Shown here in pieces: positions 46,565 to 56,254 of a stretch of 64,000 nt of DNA (the first letter of the stretch is position 1; every line of letters begins with the position of its first letter). Both the position numbers and the translations under genes were made by a program. The notes beneath the pieces were generated by a model. That model was not told where the DNA came from, made no database searches, and saw nothing but the letters and a program-made list of their open reading frames with translations. Source of the stretch: Saccharopolyspora elongata (GTDB lineage Bacteria > Actinomycetota > Actinomycetes > Mycobacteriales > Pseudonocardiaceae); contig NZ_SMKW01000026.1 of the NCBI RefSeq assembly GCF_004348985.1, forward strand, positions 54,639 through 118,638, written 5' to 3'.

Positions 46565-47098
46565 CTATCGGTCGAGTTCGAGGAGCATCCGGGTGTTACC
46601 GAGCGTGTTCGGTTTGATGTTGGCGAGGTCGAGGAACTCCGCCACACCCGCGTCGACGGAGCGGCGCATCTCCTCGTAGACGTCCGGGCTGACCGGGGCG
46701 CCGTCGATGGTGCGGAAGCCGTGGCGGCCGAAGAACTCGGTTTCGAAGGTCAGCACGAACACCCGGGACAGGCCCAGCTCGCGCGCGAGGTCGACGAGCT
46801 GGTGCACGAGGCGGTGGCCGATGCCGTGGCCCTTCGCCGCCGGATCCACCGCGACCGTGCGGATCTCGGCGAGGTCTTCCCAGAGCACGTGCAGCGCGCC
46901 GCAGCCGACGACGCTGCCGGTGCCGTCCGGCTCGGCGCGCTCGGCGACCCAGAACTCCTGGATGTCCTCGTAGAGGGTGACGAGTTCTTTGGCCAGCAGC
47001 ACTTCGCCCGCGTAGGCGTCGACCAGGGACTTGATCGTCCGCACGTCGGCGATGCGTGCCCGTCGAATCGTTATCGCCGATGACGCATAGTCATTCAT
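46565..47098 (-). CDS. argA: Amino-acid N-acetyltransferase (short ArgA type), copy 1
   Basis: 177 residues. GNAT enzyme making N-acetylglutamate for arginine synthesis, like mycobacterial ArgA (Rv2747). Signatures: RTIKSLVDAYAGEVLLAKEL, ALHVLWEDLAEIRTVAVDPA, GHGIGHRLVHQLVDLARELG, FVLTFETEFFGRHGF, and NTLGNTRMLLEL. A second, closely similar gene lies 52 bp upstream. Copy 1 has a five-residue insertion (EPDGTG region) at the AERA loop and a longer N-terminus. Stop at 46565. Confidence 0.88.
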   Translation of the reverse strand: MNDYASSAITIRRARIADVRTIKSLVDAYAGEVLLAKELVTLYEDIQEFWVAERAEPDGTGSVVGCGALHVLWEDLAEIRTVAVDPAAKGHGIGHRLVHQLVDLARELGLSRVFVLTFETEFFGRHGFRTIDGAPVSPDVYEEMRRSVDAGVAEFLDLANIKPNTLGNTRMLLELDR

Positions 47099-47149
47099 GC
47101 GAGCATCGTAGCGCCGCGATCCTGGCGTGGCATGCGCATTCTCCGCGCG

Positions 47150-47656
47150 TCACGAGCCCAGCCGCAGCAGCATGCGCGTGTTGCCGAGGGTGTTCGGCTT
47201 CGCGTGCGTGAGGTCCAGGAACTGCGCCACGCCTTCGTCCGGCGAGCGGCGGATCTCGTCGTAGACGTCCGGTGGGACCGGGGTGTCCGCGATCGGCAGG
47301 AAGCCGTGGCGGCCGAAGAACTCGGTCTCGAAGGTCAGCACGAAGATCCGGGACAGGCCCAGCTCGCCGGCGGCGGTGACCAGGCTGGCGACGAGCGCGT
47401 GGCCGATGCCGCGGCCCTTGGCCATCGGATCGACGGCGACGGTGCGGATCTCGGCGAGGTCTTCCCAGAGCACGTGCAGTGCGCCGCAGCCGACGATCCG
47501 GCCTGCCTGTTCGGCGACCCAGAACTCCTGGATGTCCTCGTAGAGCGTGACGAGTTCCTTGCCCAGCACCACTTTTCCCGCGTAGTGGTCGATCAACGCC
47601 TTGATCGCGCGGGCGTCGCGGACTCGGGCCGGGCGCACCTCGACGAGAGCTGTCAT
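47150..47656 (-). CDS. Amino-acid N-acetyltransferase (short ArgA type), copy 2
   Basis: 168 residues. About two thirds identical by eye to its neighbour; the two share the stretches ELVTLYEDIQEFWVAE, GCGALHVLWEDLAEIRTVAV, VLTFETEFFGRHGF and KPNTLGNTRMLL. ATG 47656; TTG 47665 is in frame but overlaps the palindrome. An IdeR/DtxR-like iron box lies immediately upstream. Clearly a tandem duplication; the two may now differ in regulation or acceptor (glutamate versus another amino acid). Confidence 0.87.
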   Translation of the reverse strand: MTALVEVRPARVRDARAIKALIDHYAGKVVLGKELVTLYEDIQEFWVAEQAGRIVGCGALHVLWEDLAEIRTVAVDPMAKGRGIGHALVASLVTAAGELGLSRIFVLTFETEFFGRHGFLPIADTPVPPDVYDEIRRSPDEGVAQFLDLTHAKPNTLGNTRMLLRLGS

Positions 47657-47657
47657 G

Positions 47658-47676
47658 TTAGGCAAGCCTAACCAGT
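47658..47676. promoter_or_regulatory. IdeR/DtxR-like iron box overlapping the argA copy 2 start region
   Basis: TTAGGCAAGCCTAACCAGT matches the DtxR-type consensus TTAGGTTAGCCTAACCTAA at 14 of 19 positions. Its core GTTAGGC-AA-GCCTAAC (47657-47672) is a perfect palindrome ending one base before the ATG. Could also serve rimO, 108 bp to the right. Confidence 0.5.
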
Positions 47677-47783
47677 CGTGGGTTCGAATAGTCGAATGGC
47701 GTCCGTAATCTTGACCACGGCCCGGGTTTTCGCCCGACGGGCTCGTGCGCAGGGGGCGGCGGTCGGGACGTTACGCTCCTCGC

Positions 47784-49216
<1,433 letters not shown>

Positions 49217-49220
<4 letters not shown>

Positions 49221-49846
49221 CGGCCGATGGCGCGACGTCCGACTCCGCAGCGGCGAACCCGACCGGGGCGCGGTCCGAACCTGTGCCGCTGGTCAACATC
49301 GCCAACATCCTGACCGTTTCCCGGCTCGCGCTGGTGCCGGTCTTCCTCGTCGCGCTGTTCTGGGGGGACGGGCACGACACGCTGTGGCGGTGGATCGCCA
49401 CGGCGGTGTTCGCGATCGCCTCCATCACCGACCGCATCGACGGCGACCTGGCCCGCAAGCGCGGCCTGGTCACCGACTTCGGCAAGGTCGCCGACCCCAT
49501 CGCGGACAAGGCGCTGACCGGCGCCGCGCTGGTCGGGCTGAGCCTCCTCGGAGACCTCGGCTGGTGGGTCACCTGGGTGATCATCGGCCGCGAGGTCGCC
49601 GTCACGCTGCTGCGGTTCTGGGTGATCCGGCACGGCGTCATCGCGGCCAGCCGCGGCGGCAAGGTCAAGACGCTGCTGCAGGCCCTCGCCATCGGCTTCT
49701 ACCTGCTGCCGCTCGGCGCCTGGGCCGACGTGCCGCGCTGGATCGTGATGGGCGCGGCGCTGGTCGCCACGGTCGTGACCGGGCTCGACTACGTCGTGCG
49801 CGCGGTGCGGCTGCGCGCCGCCGGCCGGGCCAAGGTCGGCGCGTGA
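49217..49846 (+). CDS. pgsA: CDP-diacylglycerol--glycerol-3-phosphate 3-phosphatidyltransferase
   Basis: 209 residues, five or six membrane helices. CDP-alcohol phosphatidyltransferase signature [20 protein letters not shown] continuing into ADPIAD (D-x2-DG-x2-AR-x8-G-x3-D-x3-D). Makes phosphatidylglycerophosphate for PG and cardiolipin. The first 25 residues are polar and extra. Overlaps rimO by 4 bases (ATGA) and cinA by 4 (GTGA). Confidence 0.95.
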
Positions 49847-50334
49847 TCGTCGATCAGATCGGGTTGTCGTTATCGCAGGTCGCGGCCTTGCTCGAGGCAT
49901 TGCGGCGGCGCGGCGAGACGGTCGCGACCGCGGAATCGTTGACGGCCGGCCTGGTGTCCGCCGTGCTGACCGACGTGCCCGGGGCCAGCGACGTGGTCCG
50001 CGGCGGGCTGATCGTCTACGCGACCGATCTGAAGGCGGAGCTGGCCGGGGTCGATCGCGAACTGCTCGCGGCGCACGGCGCGGTGCACCCGCGGGTCGCG
50101 GAGATGCTCGCGGACGGCGCCCGGCGGCGCTGCGGCGCGGACTGGGGCATCGGGCTGACCGGCGTGGCCGGGCCCGACCCGCAGGACGGGGTGGCGCCGG
50201 GCACTGTGCACCTCGGGTTCGCCGGGCCGGATGGCACGACGGTGCGGTCGGTGCGCCTCGACGGCGATCGGCACGCCGTGCGGGCTGCGGCCGTTCGGGT
50301 GGCGCTGGAACACTTCGCGGGTCTGCTGCGTTGA
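49843..50334 (+). CDS. CinA C-terminal domain / nicotinamide-nucleotide amidohydrolase (PncC-like)
   Basis: 163 residues. Only the C-terminal amidohydrolase module of CinA is present: TVATAESLTAGLVSAVLTDV, GASDVVRGGLIVYATDLKAE, WGIGLTGVAGPDPQDG, and PGTVHLGFAG. Hydrolyses NMN to nicotinate mononucleotide in the NAD recycling pathway. Stand-alone size is normal for actinobacteria. GTG at 49843 shares GTGA with the pgsA stop, giving a rimO-pgsA-cinA operon. Confidence 0.9.
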   Translation: MIVDQIGLSLSQVAALLEALRRRGETVATAESLTAGLVSAVLTDVPGASDVVRGGLIVYATDLKAELAGVDRELLAAHGAVHPRVAEMLADGARRRCGADWGIGLTGVAGPDPQDGVAPGTVHLGFAGPDGTTVRSVRLDGDRHAVRAAAVRVALEHFAGLLR

Positions 50335-50389
50335 TTCAACGGGGCGCTGTGCGCTGGCAGAAGGCCGCGCCCGGGAACGGTCACCGTGC

Positions 50390-50406
50390 GTTCGCCCTCG
50401 GCGGAC
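50390..50406. promoter_or_regulatory. ClgR-box-like palindrome upstream of clgR
   Basis: GTTCGCCCTCGGCGGAC: CGC-5 nt-GCG core with six of seven arm bases paired, resembling the CGC-N5-GCG motif reported for ClgR targets. It lies 99 bp before the clgR start, consistent with autoregulation. Confidence 0.55.
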
Positions 50407-50504
50407 TTGTGGACGATCGTTCTCGTTCGGGCCCTCGGATGAGTAACGTAGGTGGCGTTCACGCGTGGTGCACGCGGTAGGCGACGAAGGAAGGGAGGCG
50501 CGCG

Positions 50505-50978
50505 ATGACCGTATTGTTGCGGGAGGCGGTCGGTGAACGACTGCGCCGCGCCCGGACCGCACAGTCTCGGACCTTGCGGGACGTTTCGCGCGCTGCCCGG
50601 GTGAGTCTCGGATATCTCTCCGAGGTGGAACGGGGCCGCAAGGAGGCGTCCAGCGAGCTGCTCGCCTCGATCTGCGGCGCCCTGGACCTGCCGCTGCCGG
50701 AACTCCTGGTCACCGTGGCCGGCGACCTCGACGAGACGCTGGTGGTGCCGTCGGTCGTGGAGCAGGCCACGTCGGCGGAGATCGACGGCGGCCGCCTGGT
50801 GCCCAGCCTGATCGGCACCGAGCTCTCCGACGCCGAACTGGCCAAGCAGCAGCTGGCCGGCGCCGAAGCCAGCGCGGACGCGGAACCGCGCGCCTGCGCG
50901 GACCGGCTGCAGCCCATGCTCAGCCAGCGGATCAGCGCCCCGGTGCGCAAGCCAGGCGGCGTCGTGGTGGCGGCGTAA
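50505..50978 (+). CDS. clgR: ClgR-type XRE transcriptional regulator
   Basis: 157 residues. HTH about 10-65: [59 protein letters not shown], typical of ClgR, activator of clp protease and chaperone genes and degraded by ClpP. The C-terminus ends GGVVVAA, a hydrophobic tail of the kind ClpP recognises. ATG 50505 after GGAAGGGAGG. In mycobacteria clgR is followed by pspA and pspM, as here. Confidence 0.92.
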   Translation: MTVLLREAVGERLRRARTAQSRTLRDVSRAARVSLGYLSEVERGRKEASSELLASICGALDLPLPELLVTVAGDLDETLVVPSVVEQATSAEIDGGRLVPSLIGTELSDAELAKQQLAGAEASADAEPRACADRLQPMLSQRISAPVRKPGGVVVAA

Positions 50979-50997
50979 TGACTGTTTCCTTAACTCG

Positions 50998-51171
50998 TTG
51001 CGTGGCGGTGCGGGTGGCGGCCCCCCTGCGGGAATTACGGTCGTCTTCTCGCTGTGGGATCCCCGACATCATGAATGCCAATTCACCACGTCGGGGCTGT
51101 CCTCGCGAGAAGACGCCTGAGAACCCGCGGCGGTGCCGGTTGCGTAGGTGGGCTAAGCGGCTGCGCCGCTT
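50998..51171 (-). repeat. Family A dispersed element, copy A3
   Basis: Inverse orientation. Reading the minus strand: AAGCGGCGCAGCCGCTT hairpin, GGCACCGCCGCGGGTTCTCAG, CGTCTTCTCGCGAGGACAGC, then GTCGGGGATCCCACAGCGAG and CCGCCACCCGCACCGCCACG. Full length, with a 10-bp insertion near the right end. Lies between clgR and pspA, so it splits the mycobacterial-type clgR-pspA transcript. Confidence 0.85.
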
Positions 51172-51197
51172 CAAAGACAGAACCGAGAGGCTGTGTT

Positions 51198-51246
51198 CGT
51201 GAGTGCCGGAGCGGGTATATGCCCGTTTCGGCACTCACGACCGTTT
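51198..51246 (+). terminator. Terminator between clgR and pspA
   Basis: Stem CGTGAGTGCCG/CGGCACTCACG (51198-51208 with 51229-51239) with an inner CGGG/CCCG helix, then ACCGTTTTCGG. The T-run and stem suggest real termination, so pspA needs its own promoter. Confidence 0.7.
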
Positions 51247-51300
51247 TCGGGGCCCGGTGGCCGGGCGGTGGCGGCTTTCTGGTTCGATCTTGGGTCGTAG

Positions 51301-51319
51301 CTCCGGGTAAATCCCGGAG
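51301..51319. promoter_or_regulatory. Inverted repeat upstream of pspA
   Basis: CTCCGGG-TAAAT-CCCGGAG, extended by GTAG/CTAC one or two bases further out, 119 bp before the pspA start. A candidate operator for stress-induced pspA, or an RNA hairpin. Confidence 0.4.
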
Positions 51320-51437
51320 AACTACCGTGTTTGGTGGAAGCCGACACGACTACCTGACACGATGGAACCAGCGGGCACGCCCGGTGCGGTCGTGTCGGCA
51401 TGGGGCAGCCGAGCACAGAAGAAGGCAGGCGGAGGAG

Positions 51438-52274
51438 ATGGCCAACCCGTTCGTGAAGGCCTGGAAGTACTTCATGGCGGCGTTCTCGTCGAAGGTCGAT
51501 GAGCACGCGGACCCGAAAGTGCAGATCCAGCAGGCCATCGAGGAAGCCCAGAAGCAGCACCAGAGCCTCTCCCAGCAGGCCGCTTCCGTGATCGGCAACC
51601 AGCGCCAGCTGGAGATGAAGCTGAACCGGCAGCTCGGCGAGGTCGAGAAGCTGCAGGCGTCGGCGAAGCAGGCGTTGGTGATGGCCGACCAGGCGCGCGC
51701 CAACGGCGACGAGGCGACCGCGCAGAGGTACGAGGAGACCGCCACCCAGCTGGCCAGCCAGCTGGTCACCGCGGAGCAGGGCGTCGAAGACCTCAAGACG
51801 CTGCACGACCAGTCGCTGGGCGCCGCCGAGCAGGCGAAGCAGGCGGTGGAGCGCAACGCGCAGATCCTGCAGCAGAAGATCGCTGAGCGCACCAAGCTGC
51901 TCAGCCAGCTGGAGCAGGCCAAGATGCAGGAGCAGGTCTCCTCGTCGATGCGGCAGATGACCGAGATCTCCGCGCCAGGCAACACGCCTTCGCTGGAAGA
52001 GGTCCGGGACAAGATCGAGCGCCGGTACACCACCGCGCTGGGCGAGGCGGAGCTGGCGCAGAACAGCGTGCAGGGCCGGATGCTGGAGGTCCAGCAGGCG
52101 TCCATCGACGCCGCCGGCGCCAGCCGGCTCGCGCAGCTGCGCGCCTCGATGGGCACCGGGCAGCAGCAGGTGACGGGCGGACAGCAGCAGCAGATCACCG
52201 GCGGTTCGCAGGCTGCCGGTGAGCCGGCGACCCAGCCCCAGCAACAGCAGAATCCGCAAGCCGGCCAAGCCTGA
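51438..52274 (+). CDS. pspA: Phage shock protein A (PspA/IM30)
   Basis: 278 residues. Coiled coil from about 20 to 220; opening [20 protein letters not shown] is the amphipathic membrane-binding helix of actinobacterial PspA, then [20 protein letters not shown] and [28 protein letters not shown]-like membrane repair protein. The C-terminal 50 residues are Gln/Gly-rich ([15 protein letters not shown]). ATG 51438 with GGAGGAG immediately upstream. Followed by pspM 11 bp later. Confidence 0.94.
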   Translation: MANPFVKAWKYFMAAFSSKVDEHADPKVQIQQAIEEAQKQHQSLSQQAASVIGNQRQLEMKLNRQLGEVEKLQASAKQALVMADQARANGDEATAQRYEETATQLASQLVTAEQGVEDLKTLHDQSLGAAEQAKQAVERNAQILQQKIAERTKLLSQLEQAKMQEQVSSSMRQMTEISAPGNTPSLEEVRDKIERRYTTALGEAELAQNSVQGRMLEVQQASIDAAGASRLAQLRASMGTGQQQVTGGQQQQITGGSQAAGEPATQPQQQQNPQAGQA

Positions 52275-52285
52275 GCGAGCGAGGC

Positions 52286-53131
52286 GTGAAGTCCCGCAAG
52301 CAGGAACTGGCGCAGTTGGGCGAGGCCGCGCTGGAACAGTTGCGCGGCCCGGTCCTCTCCGAGGTGCGGCGCAAGTTCGCCAACTGGCGCGATCCGCGCG
52401 CCCGGCTGCTGCGGCAGCGCAAGCGGACGAAGCGGACGGCCGTGGGCAGCGCGGCCTCGGCCGGCGTGTTCGGCGCCGGAGCGGTCACCTCGGCGTCCCT
52501 GCCGGAGATGTGGGCCGCGCTGGGCGACATGGGATGGTTGCTGCAGTACGCGAGCACCACGGGCCTCGGCGGCATCGCCGTCATTAGCGGTGTGGGCGCG
52601 GTCAAGGTGGGACTGAAGTACCGGCGGCTCATGCGGACGCCGCTGCCCGAGCCGCAGCCGGAACCCGCGGCGCTGCCCTCGCAGGGCTCGGAGGCGCGGG
52701 TTCCGATGCAGCGGTTGCGCGATGCGGAGCAGAGCCTGCGTCATGCGTTGGCGCAGCTGACGTCGGCGGGCGCGGGCAGCGCCGCAGCCGACGCGCGGGC
52801 CACCGCGGACATCGCGGCGGCGGAGCTGCGGCGCGTCGCGGAGCGGATCGTTGCCGTGGAGGCGGCGATTCCGCACGCGCCGGAGACGCAGAAGGCCGCG
52901 TTGCGGGCTGATGTGCAGCGGTTGCGCGAGGAGCTGGACGAGGGCCTCGACGGTTACGGCGGTCTGGTCGCCGCCGCGGGGCGGGCCGTGGCCGCCAGCG
53001 GTGCTTCGGAGCAGAAGTACCTGATGCAGGACGCCACCGATCGGCTGGCCGGGCTCGCCGCCGGTTTGCGGGAGATCTTCGGGCCGGACGGGCCCAGCGC
53101 GGACCCGCAGCGCCGATCCGGCCAGGACTGA
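52286..53131 (+). CDS. pspM: Phage shock envelope stress protein PspM
   Basis: 281 residues. Two central hydrophobic segments (about 52-70 and 85-110, SAASAGVFGAGAVTSASLPE and LLQYASTTGLGGIAVISGVG) and a helical C-terminal half, matching mycobacterial PspM (Rv2743c), membrane partner of PspA. N-terminus MKSRKQELAQLGEAALEQL. GTG 52286, coupled to pspA. The third mycobacterial gene, pspN, is absent here; a permease follows instead. Confidence 0.86.
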   Translation: MKSRKQELAQLGEAALEQLRGPVLSEVRRKFANWRDPRARLLRQRKRTKRTAVGSAASAGVFGAGAVTSASLPEMWAALGDMGWLLQYASTTGLGGIAVISGVGAVKVGLKYRRLMRTPLPEPQPEPAALPSQGSEARVPMQRLRDAEQSLRHALAQLTSAGAGSAAADARATADIAAAELRRVAERIVAVEAAIPHAPETQKAALRADVQRLREELDEGLDGYGGLVAAAGRAVAASGASEQKYLMQDATDRLAGLAAGLREIFGPDGPSADPQRRSGQD

Positions 53132-53288
53132 CGCGACACGCCGGGCCGATATCACTGCTGGTAGTCGACGTTTTCGTCGATCCGCCGAGCGGTTGGCTTG
53201 ATTGTGTGATGCGAAATAGTAATCTTCCCTTTGTCATCACATGCCGTGGCAGGGCCTCGCCCGACCGGGCGGCTCGGGGGAGGACGAT

Positions 53289-54566
53289 GTGGCGTTGTGG
53301 ACCGTGCACGGCAACGGTCGACGCCTGGTGCGCGATGCCGTGGTGGCCTCCGAGGAGCGGCTCAGCTGGCCGCTGACCATCGGATTCGGGCTGCAGCACC
53401 TCCTGGCGATGTTCGGCACCACGACGCTCGTGCCGCTGCTGACCGGCTTCCCGCTGACGACCACGCTGCTGCTCTCCGGCGTCGGCACCCTGCTGTTCCT
53501 GCTGCTCACCCGGAACCGGGTGCCCACCTACCTCGGCGCGTCGGTGGCCTTCGTGGTGCCGTTGGGCGCTGCCGCGGGCGAGGCCGGTGCGAGCCCGGCC
53601 GCCCTGCTCGGCGGGATCGTGGCGGTCGGCCTGGTGGTGATGGCCGTCGGCGTGGCGGTCAAGGCGCTGGGCGTGCGGTTGCTGGAGTCCGCGATGCCGC
53701 CCGTGGTGACGGGCGCGGTCGTGCTGATGATCGGGCTCAGCCTCGCGCCGCAGTCGGTGTCCTGGTTCAGCGAGCAGCGCGTGCCCGCGGCGCTGACGCT
53801 CGGCACGATCGTGCTGCTCACGGTCCTCAGCCGGGGCATGGCCGGGCGGGCCGCGGTGCTGATCGGGGTGCTGGTCGGGTGGGTCTACGCCGTGCTGGCC
53901 GGGGACCTCGTCCCGGAGCGGCTCGACGAGCTGGCCGCCGCGCCCTGGTTCGGGCTGCCCCAGCTGATCGCCCCGCAGGCGCACATCTCGGTGATGCCGT
54001 TCGTGCTGCCGCTGGTGATCGTGCTGGTCGCCGAGCACGTCGCGCACCTCAAGGCGGTCGCCGCGATGAGCGGCCGCGACCTCGACCCGTACGTCGGGGA
54101 CGCGCTGATCAGCGGCGGCCTGGCCACCACGCTGGCCGGCTCGGCGGGCGGGTCGGCGCTGAGCAGCTACGCGGCGAACATCGGGGTGATGGCCGCGACG
54201 CGGGTGTACTCGACGGCGGCCTGCCTGGTCGCCGCGGTGGGCGCGATCGTGCTGTCGTTCTCGCCCAAGCTCGGCGCCCTGATCAACACGATTCCGCTCG
54301 GTGTGCTCGGTGGCGCGACGCTGGTGCTCTTCGGGCTGCTGGCGCTGGTCGGGGCGCGGATCTGGCTGGACGCCGCGGTGGACTTCGCGGATCCGGTGAA
54401 CCTGGTGGTGATGGGCACCGCGGTGATCGCCGGTGTCGGCAACCTGACGCTGCAGGTGGGGGAGCTCCGGATCACGGGCCTGGTGTGGGGCTCGGTCGGC
54501 ATCGTGCTGGTCTACCCGATCCTGCGGAGCCTCGCCGACGCCCGCGACGCGACCGCCGAAAGCTGA
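53289..54566 (+). CDS. Uracil/xanthine permease family (NCS2) transporter
   Basis: 425 residues, about 12-14 membrane helices. UraA-type signatures: FGLQHLLAMFGTTTLVPLLT, RNRVPTYLGASVAFVVPLGA, AEHVAHLKAVAAMSGRDLDP and YAANIGVMAATRVYSTAACL. Imports uracil or a related base with protons. The Glu in AEHVAHL is the transport Glu of the family. GTG 53289 follows GGGGGAGG; ATG 53241 would add residues without membrane function. Independent of the psp genes, 157 bp away. Confidence 0.9.
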   Translation: MALWTVHGNGRRLVRDAVVASEERLSWPLTIGFGLQHLLAMFGTTTLVPLLTGFPLTTTLLLSGVGTLLFLLLTRNRVPTYLGASVAFVVPLGAAAGEAGASPAALLGGIVAVGLVVMAVGVAVKALGVRLLESAMPPVVTGAVVLMIGLSLAPQSVSWFSEQRVPAALTLGTIVLLTVLSRGMAGRAAVLIGVLVGWVYAVLAGDLVPERLDELAAAPWFGLPQLIAPQAHISVMPFVLPLVIVLVAEHVAHLKAVAAMSGRDLDPYVGDALISGGLATTLAGSAGGSALSSYAANIGVMAATRVYSTAACLVAAVGAIVLSFSPKLGALINTIPLGVLGGATLVLFGLLALVGARIWLDAAVDFADPVNLVVMGTAVIAGVGNLTLQVGELRITGLVWGSVGIVLVYPILRSLADARDATAES

Positions 54567-54645
54567 CGCCCTAACCCGCGAATCCTTGGGCGCTGCAGAA
54601 GCTGTTTTGTATGCGGTGGTGTGGGGTGCGGTAGGGCGGGTTTTG

Positions 54646-54808
54646 AAGCGGCGCAGCCGCTTAGCCCACCCTCGCAACTCGCACCGCCGCGGGTTCTCAG
54701 GGGTCTTCTCGCGAGGACAGCCCCGATGCGGCGTATTTGGTCATACGTAAGTCGGGGATCCCACAGCGAGAAGGCCTCTGAGGTTCCGCTACCCGCACCG
54801 CCACGCAG
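54646..54808 (+). repeat. Family A dispersed element, copy A4
   Basis: AAGCGGCGCAGCCGCTT hairpin, GCACCGCCGCGGGTTCTCAG, GGTCTTCTCGCGAGGACAGC, AAGTCGGGGATCCCACAGCG, then CTGAGGTTCCGCTACCCGC and ACCGCCACGC. Shares the AGCCCACC variant with A3, so A3/A4 form one subgroup and A1/A2 another. Lies between convergent permease and nei genes. Confidence 0.87.
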
Positions 54809-54831
54809 AACGAGCCTGGAAACACCCTCTG

Positions 54832-55611
54832 TCAGGGTTGGCAGCGGGGGCAGTGGTAGGTGACGCGCGCTTCGACGTCGTCGCCCTGGGTGCCGCGGCG
54901 GACCGGGCCGCCGCAGCGCAGGCAGGTGCGCCGGTCGTAGACCCAGTGCTGGGTGCCGCGCCGCAGGCTCTTGGTGGTGGACTGCTCGGGGTGCCAGGCG
55001 TTGCGCAGCAGCAGTTCCCGGCACAGCCGCACCGCGCGTGCCGCGTCGATCTCCGCGACGGGCGTCCACGGCGAGCGGCCCAGCAGGAAGCACACTTCCG
55101 TCTTGTAGATGTTGCCGACCCCGGCCATCACGGTCTGGTCCAGCAGTGCCCGGCCGAGTTCCCGGTCCGGCTCGGCGGTAAGCCGCCGGATCGCCTCGGC
55201 CGCGTGCCCGTCGTCCCACGCCGGATCGAGCAGGTCCGGCCCGAGGTGCCCGATCAGCTCGGATTCCGCCGAGGTCGGCAGCCAGCGGAGGTCGTGCAGG
55301 TTGAACCCGACCGCCACCCGGTCGGCCGTGCCCAGGACAGCCCGGGCCTGGTGCGCCGGCCGCCGCCACCTGGTGCCGGGGGAGTAGAGGTGCCAGGCGC
55401 CGTCCATGCGCAGGTGGTTGTGCAGGGTGTGGCCGTCGTCGAAGCGGATCAGCAGGTGTTTGCCCGCCGGGCGCACCTCGCGCACCCGCCGGCCATTGAG
55501 ATCCAATGTGGACAGACGAGGGTGCCGCAGTTCGCCACGGGTCAGGACCTGCCCGGCCAGCGCCTCGTGCAGCCGGTGGCAGGTGAGGAAGACCGTGTCG
55601 CCTTCGGGCAG
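54832..55611 (-). CDS. nei: Nei/Fpg-family DNA glycosylase (endonuclease VIII-like) with apparent CTG start
   Basis: 259 residues if started at the CTG at 55611. The first codons then read CTG-Pro-Glu-Gly-Asp-Thr-Val, so after Met removal the catalytic Pro and Glu of the family are N-terminal. Conserved parts: NHLRMDGAWHLYS, the H2TH region ALLDQTVMAGVGNIYKTEVC, and a C-terminal zinc finger (CLRCGG...CPRC). Starting at the first ATG (55506) would drop 35 residues and all of the catalytic N-terminus. GAGGGGTGAG lies 6 bases before the CTG. It removes oxidised pyrimidines. Eight bases after the LysE-type gene. Confidence 0.85.
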   Translation of the reverse strand: MPEGDTVFLTCHRLHEALAGQVLTRGELRHPRLSTLDLNGRRVREVRPAGKHLLIRFDDGHTLHNHLRMDGAWHLYSPGTRWRRPAHQARAVLGTADRVAVGFNLHDLRWLPTSAESELIGHLGPDLLDPAWDDGHAAEAIRRLTAEPDRELGRALLDQTVMAGVGNIYKTEVCFLLGRSPWTPVAEIDAARAVRLCRELLLRNAWHPEQSTTKSLRRGTQHWVYDRRTCLRCGGPVRRGTQGDDVEARVTYHCPRCQP

Positions 55612-55618
55612 GGCTCGC

Positions 55619-56254
55619 TCACCCCTCGGCTGCCAGCTTCAGGCCCAGGCCGATCAGCACCGTCGCGGTGATCCGGTCCAGCCAGGCGCGAACCCGCTGC
55701 CGCTGGAACAGCGCGCGGGCCCGGCCGGCGAGCCACACCAGCGCGGTGGACCACAGCAGCCCGATGGAGATGTGCGTCGCCACGAGCAGCGGGCCCCAGG
55801 CGAACGCCGCCGCCCCGGGCGGCAGGAACTGCGGCAGCAGGCTGACGTAGAACACACCCACCTTGGGGTTGAGCAGGTTCGTGACCATCCCGGAGCGCAG
55901 CGCGCCGAAAGCGGTCAGCGCCACCGGCTCGACCGGGACGTCGTCGGCCTGCTGGACCCTGTTGCGGGGCAACGACTTCCACAGCGCCGAGCCGCCCAGC
56001 CAGAGCAGGTAGGCGGCGCCCGCCACCCGCACTATGTCGTAGGCCACCTGGGAGGCGGTGAGCAGCGCGGTCAGGCCCGCGATGCTCGCCGTTCCCCAGA
56101 TCAGGCAGCCGAGGTTGATGCCGAGGAACGTCGCCACCCCGACGCGGCGCCCGCCGAGCAGCGAATGCCGCAGGATCAGCATCGTGTCCAGGCCGGGCGT
56201 CAGGACGCCGATCAGCGCGACGAAGACGAACGTCAGGAACAACGTCGTGGTCAT
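55619..56254 (-). CDS. LysE/RhtB-type amino acid exporter
   Basis: 211 residues, six membrane helices. Typical opening FVFVALIGVLTPGLDTMLIL and family stretch YLLWLGGSALWKSL, then FGALRSGMVTNLLNPKVGVF. Exports amino acids such as threonine or homoserine lactones. ATG 56254 overlaps the ParA stop (ATGA); the stop lies 8 bases before the nei start, so ParA-LysE-nei form one coupled operon. Substrate cannot be assigned. Confidence 0.9.
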   Translation of the reverse strand: MTTTLFLTFVFVALIGVLTPGLDTMLILRHSLLGGRRVGVATFLGINLGCLIWGTASIAGLTALLTASQVAYDIVRVAGAAYLLWLGGSALWKSLPRNRVQQADDVPVEPVALTAFGALRSGMVTNLLNPKVGVFYVSLLPQFLPPGAAAFAWGPLLVATHISIGLLWSTALVWLAGRARALFQRQRVRAWLDRITATVLIGLGLKLAAEG

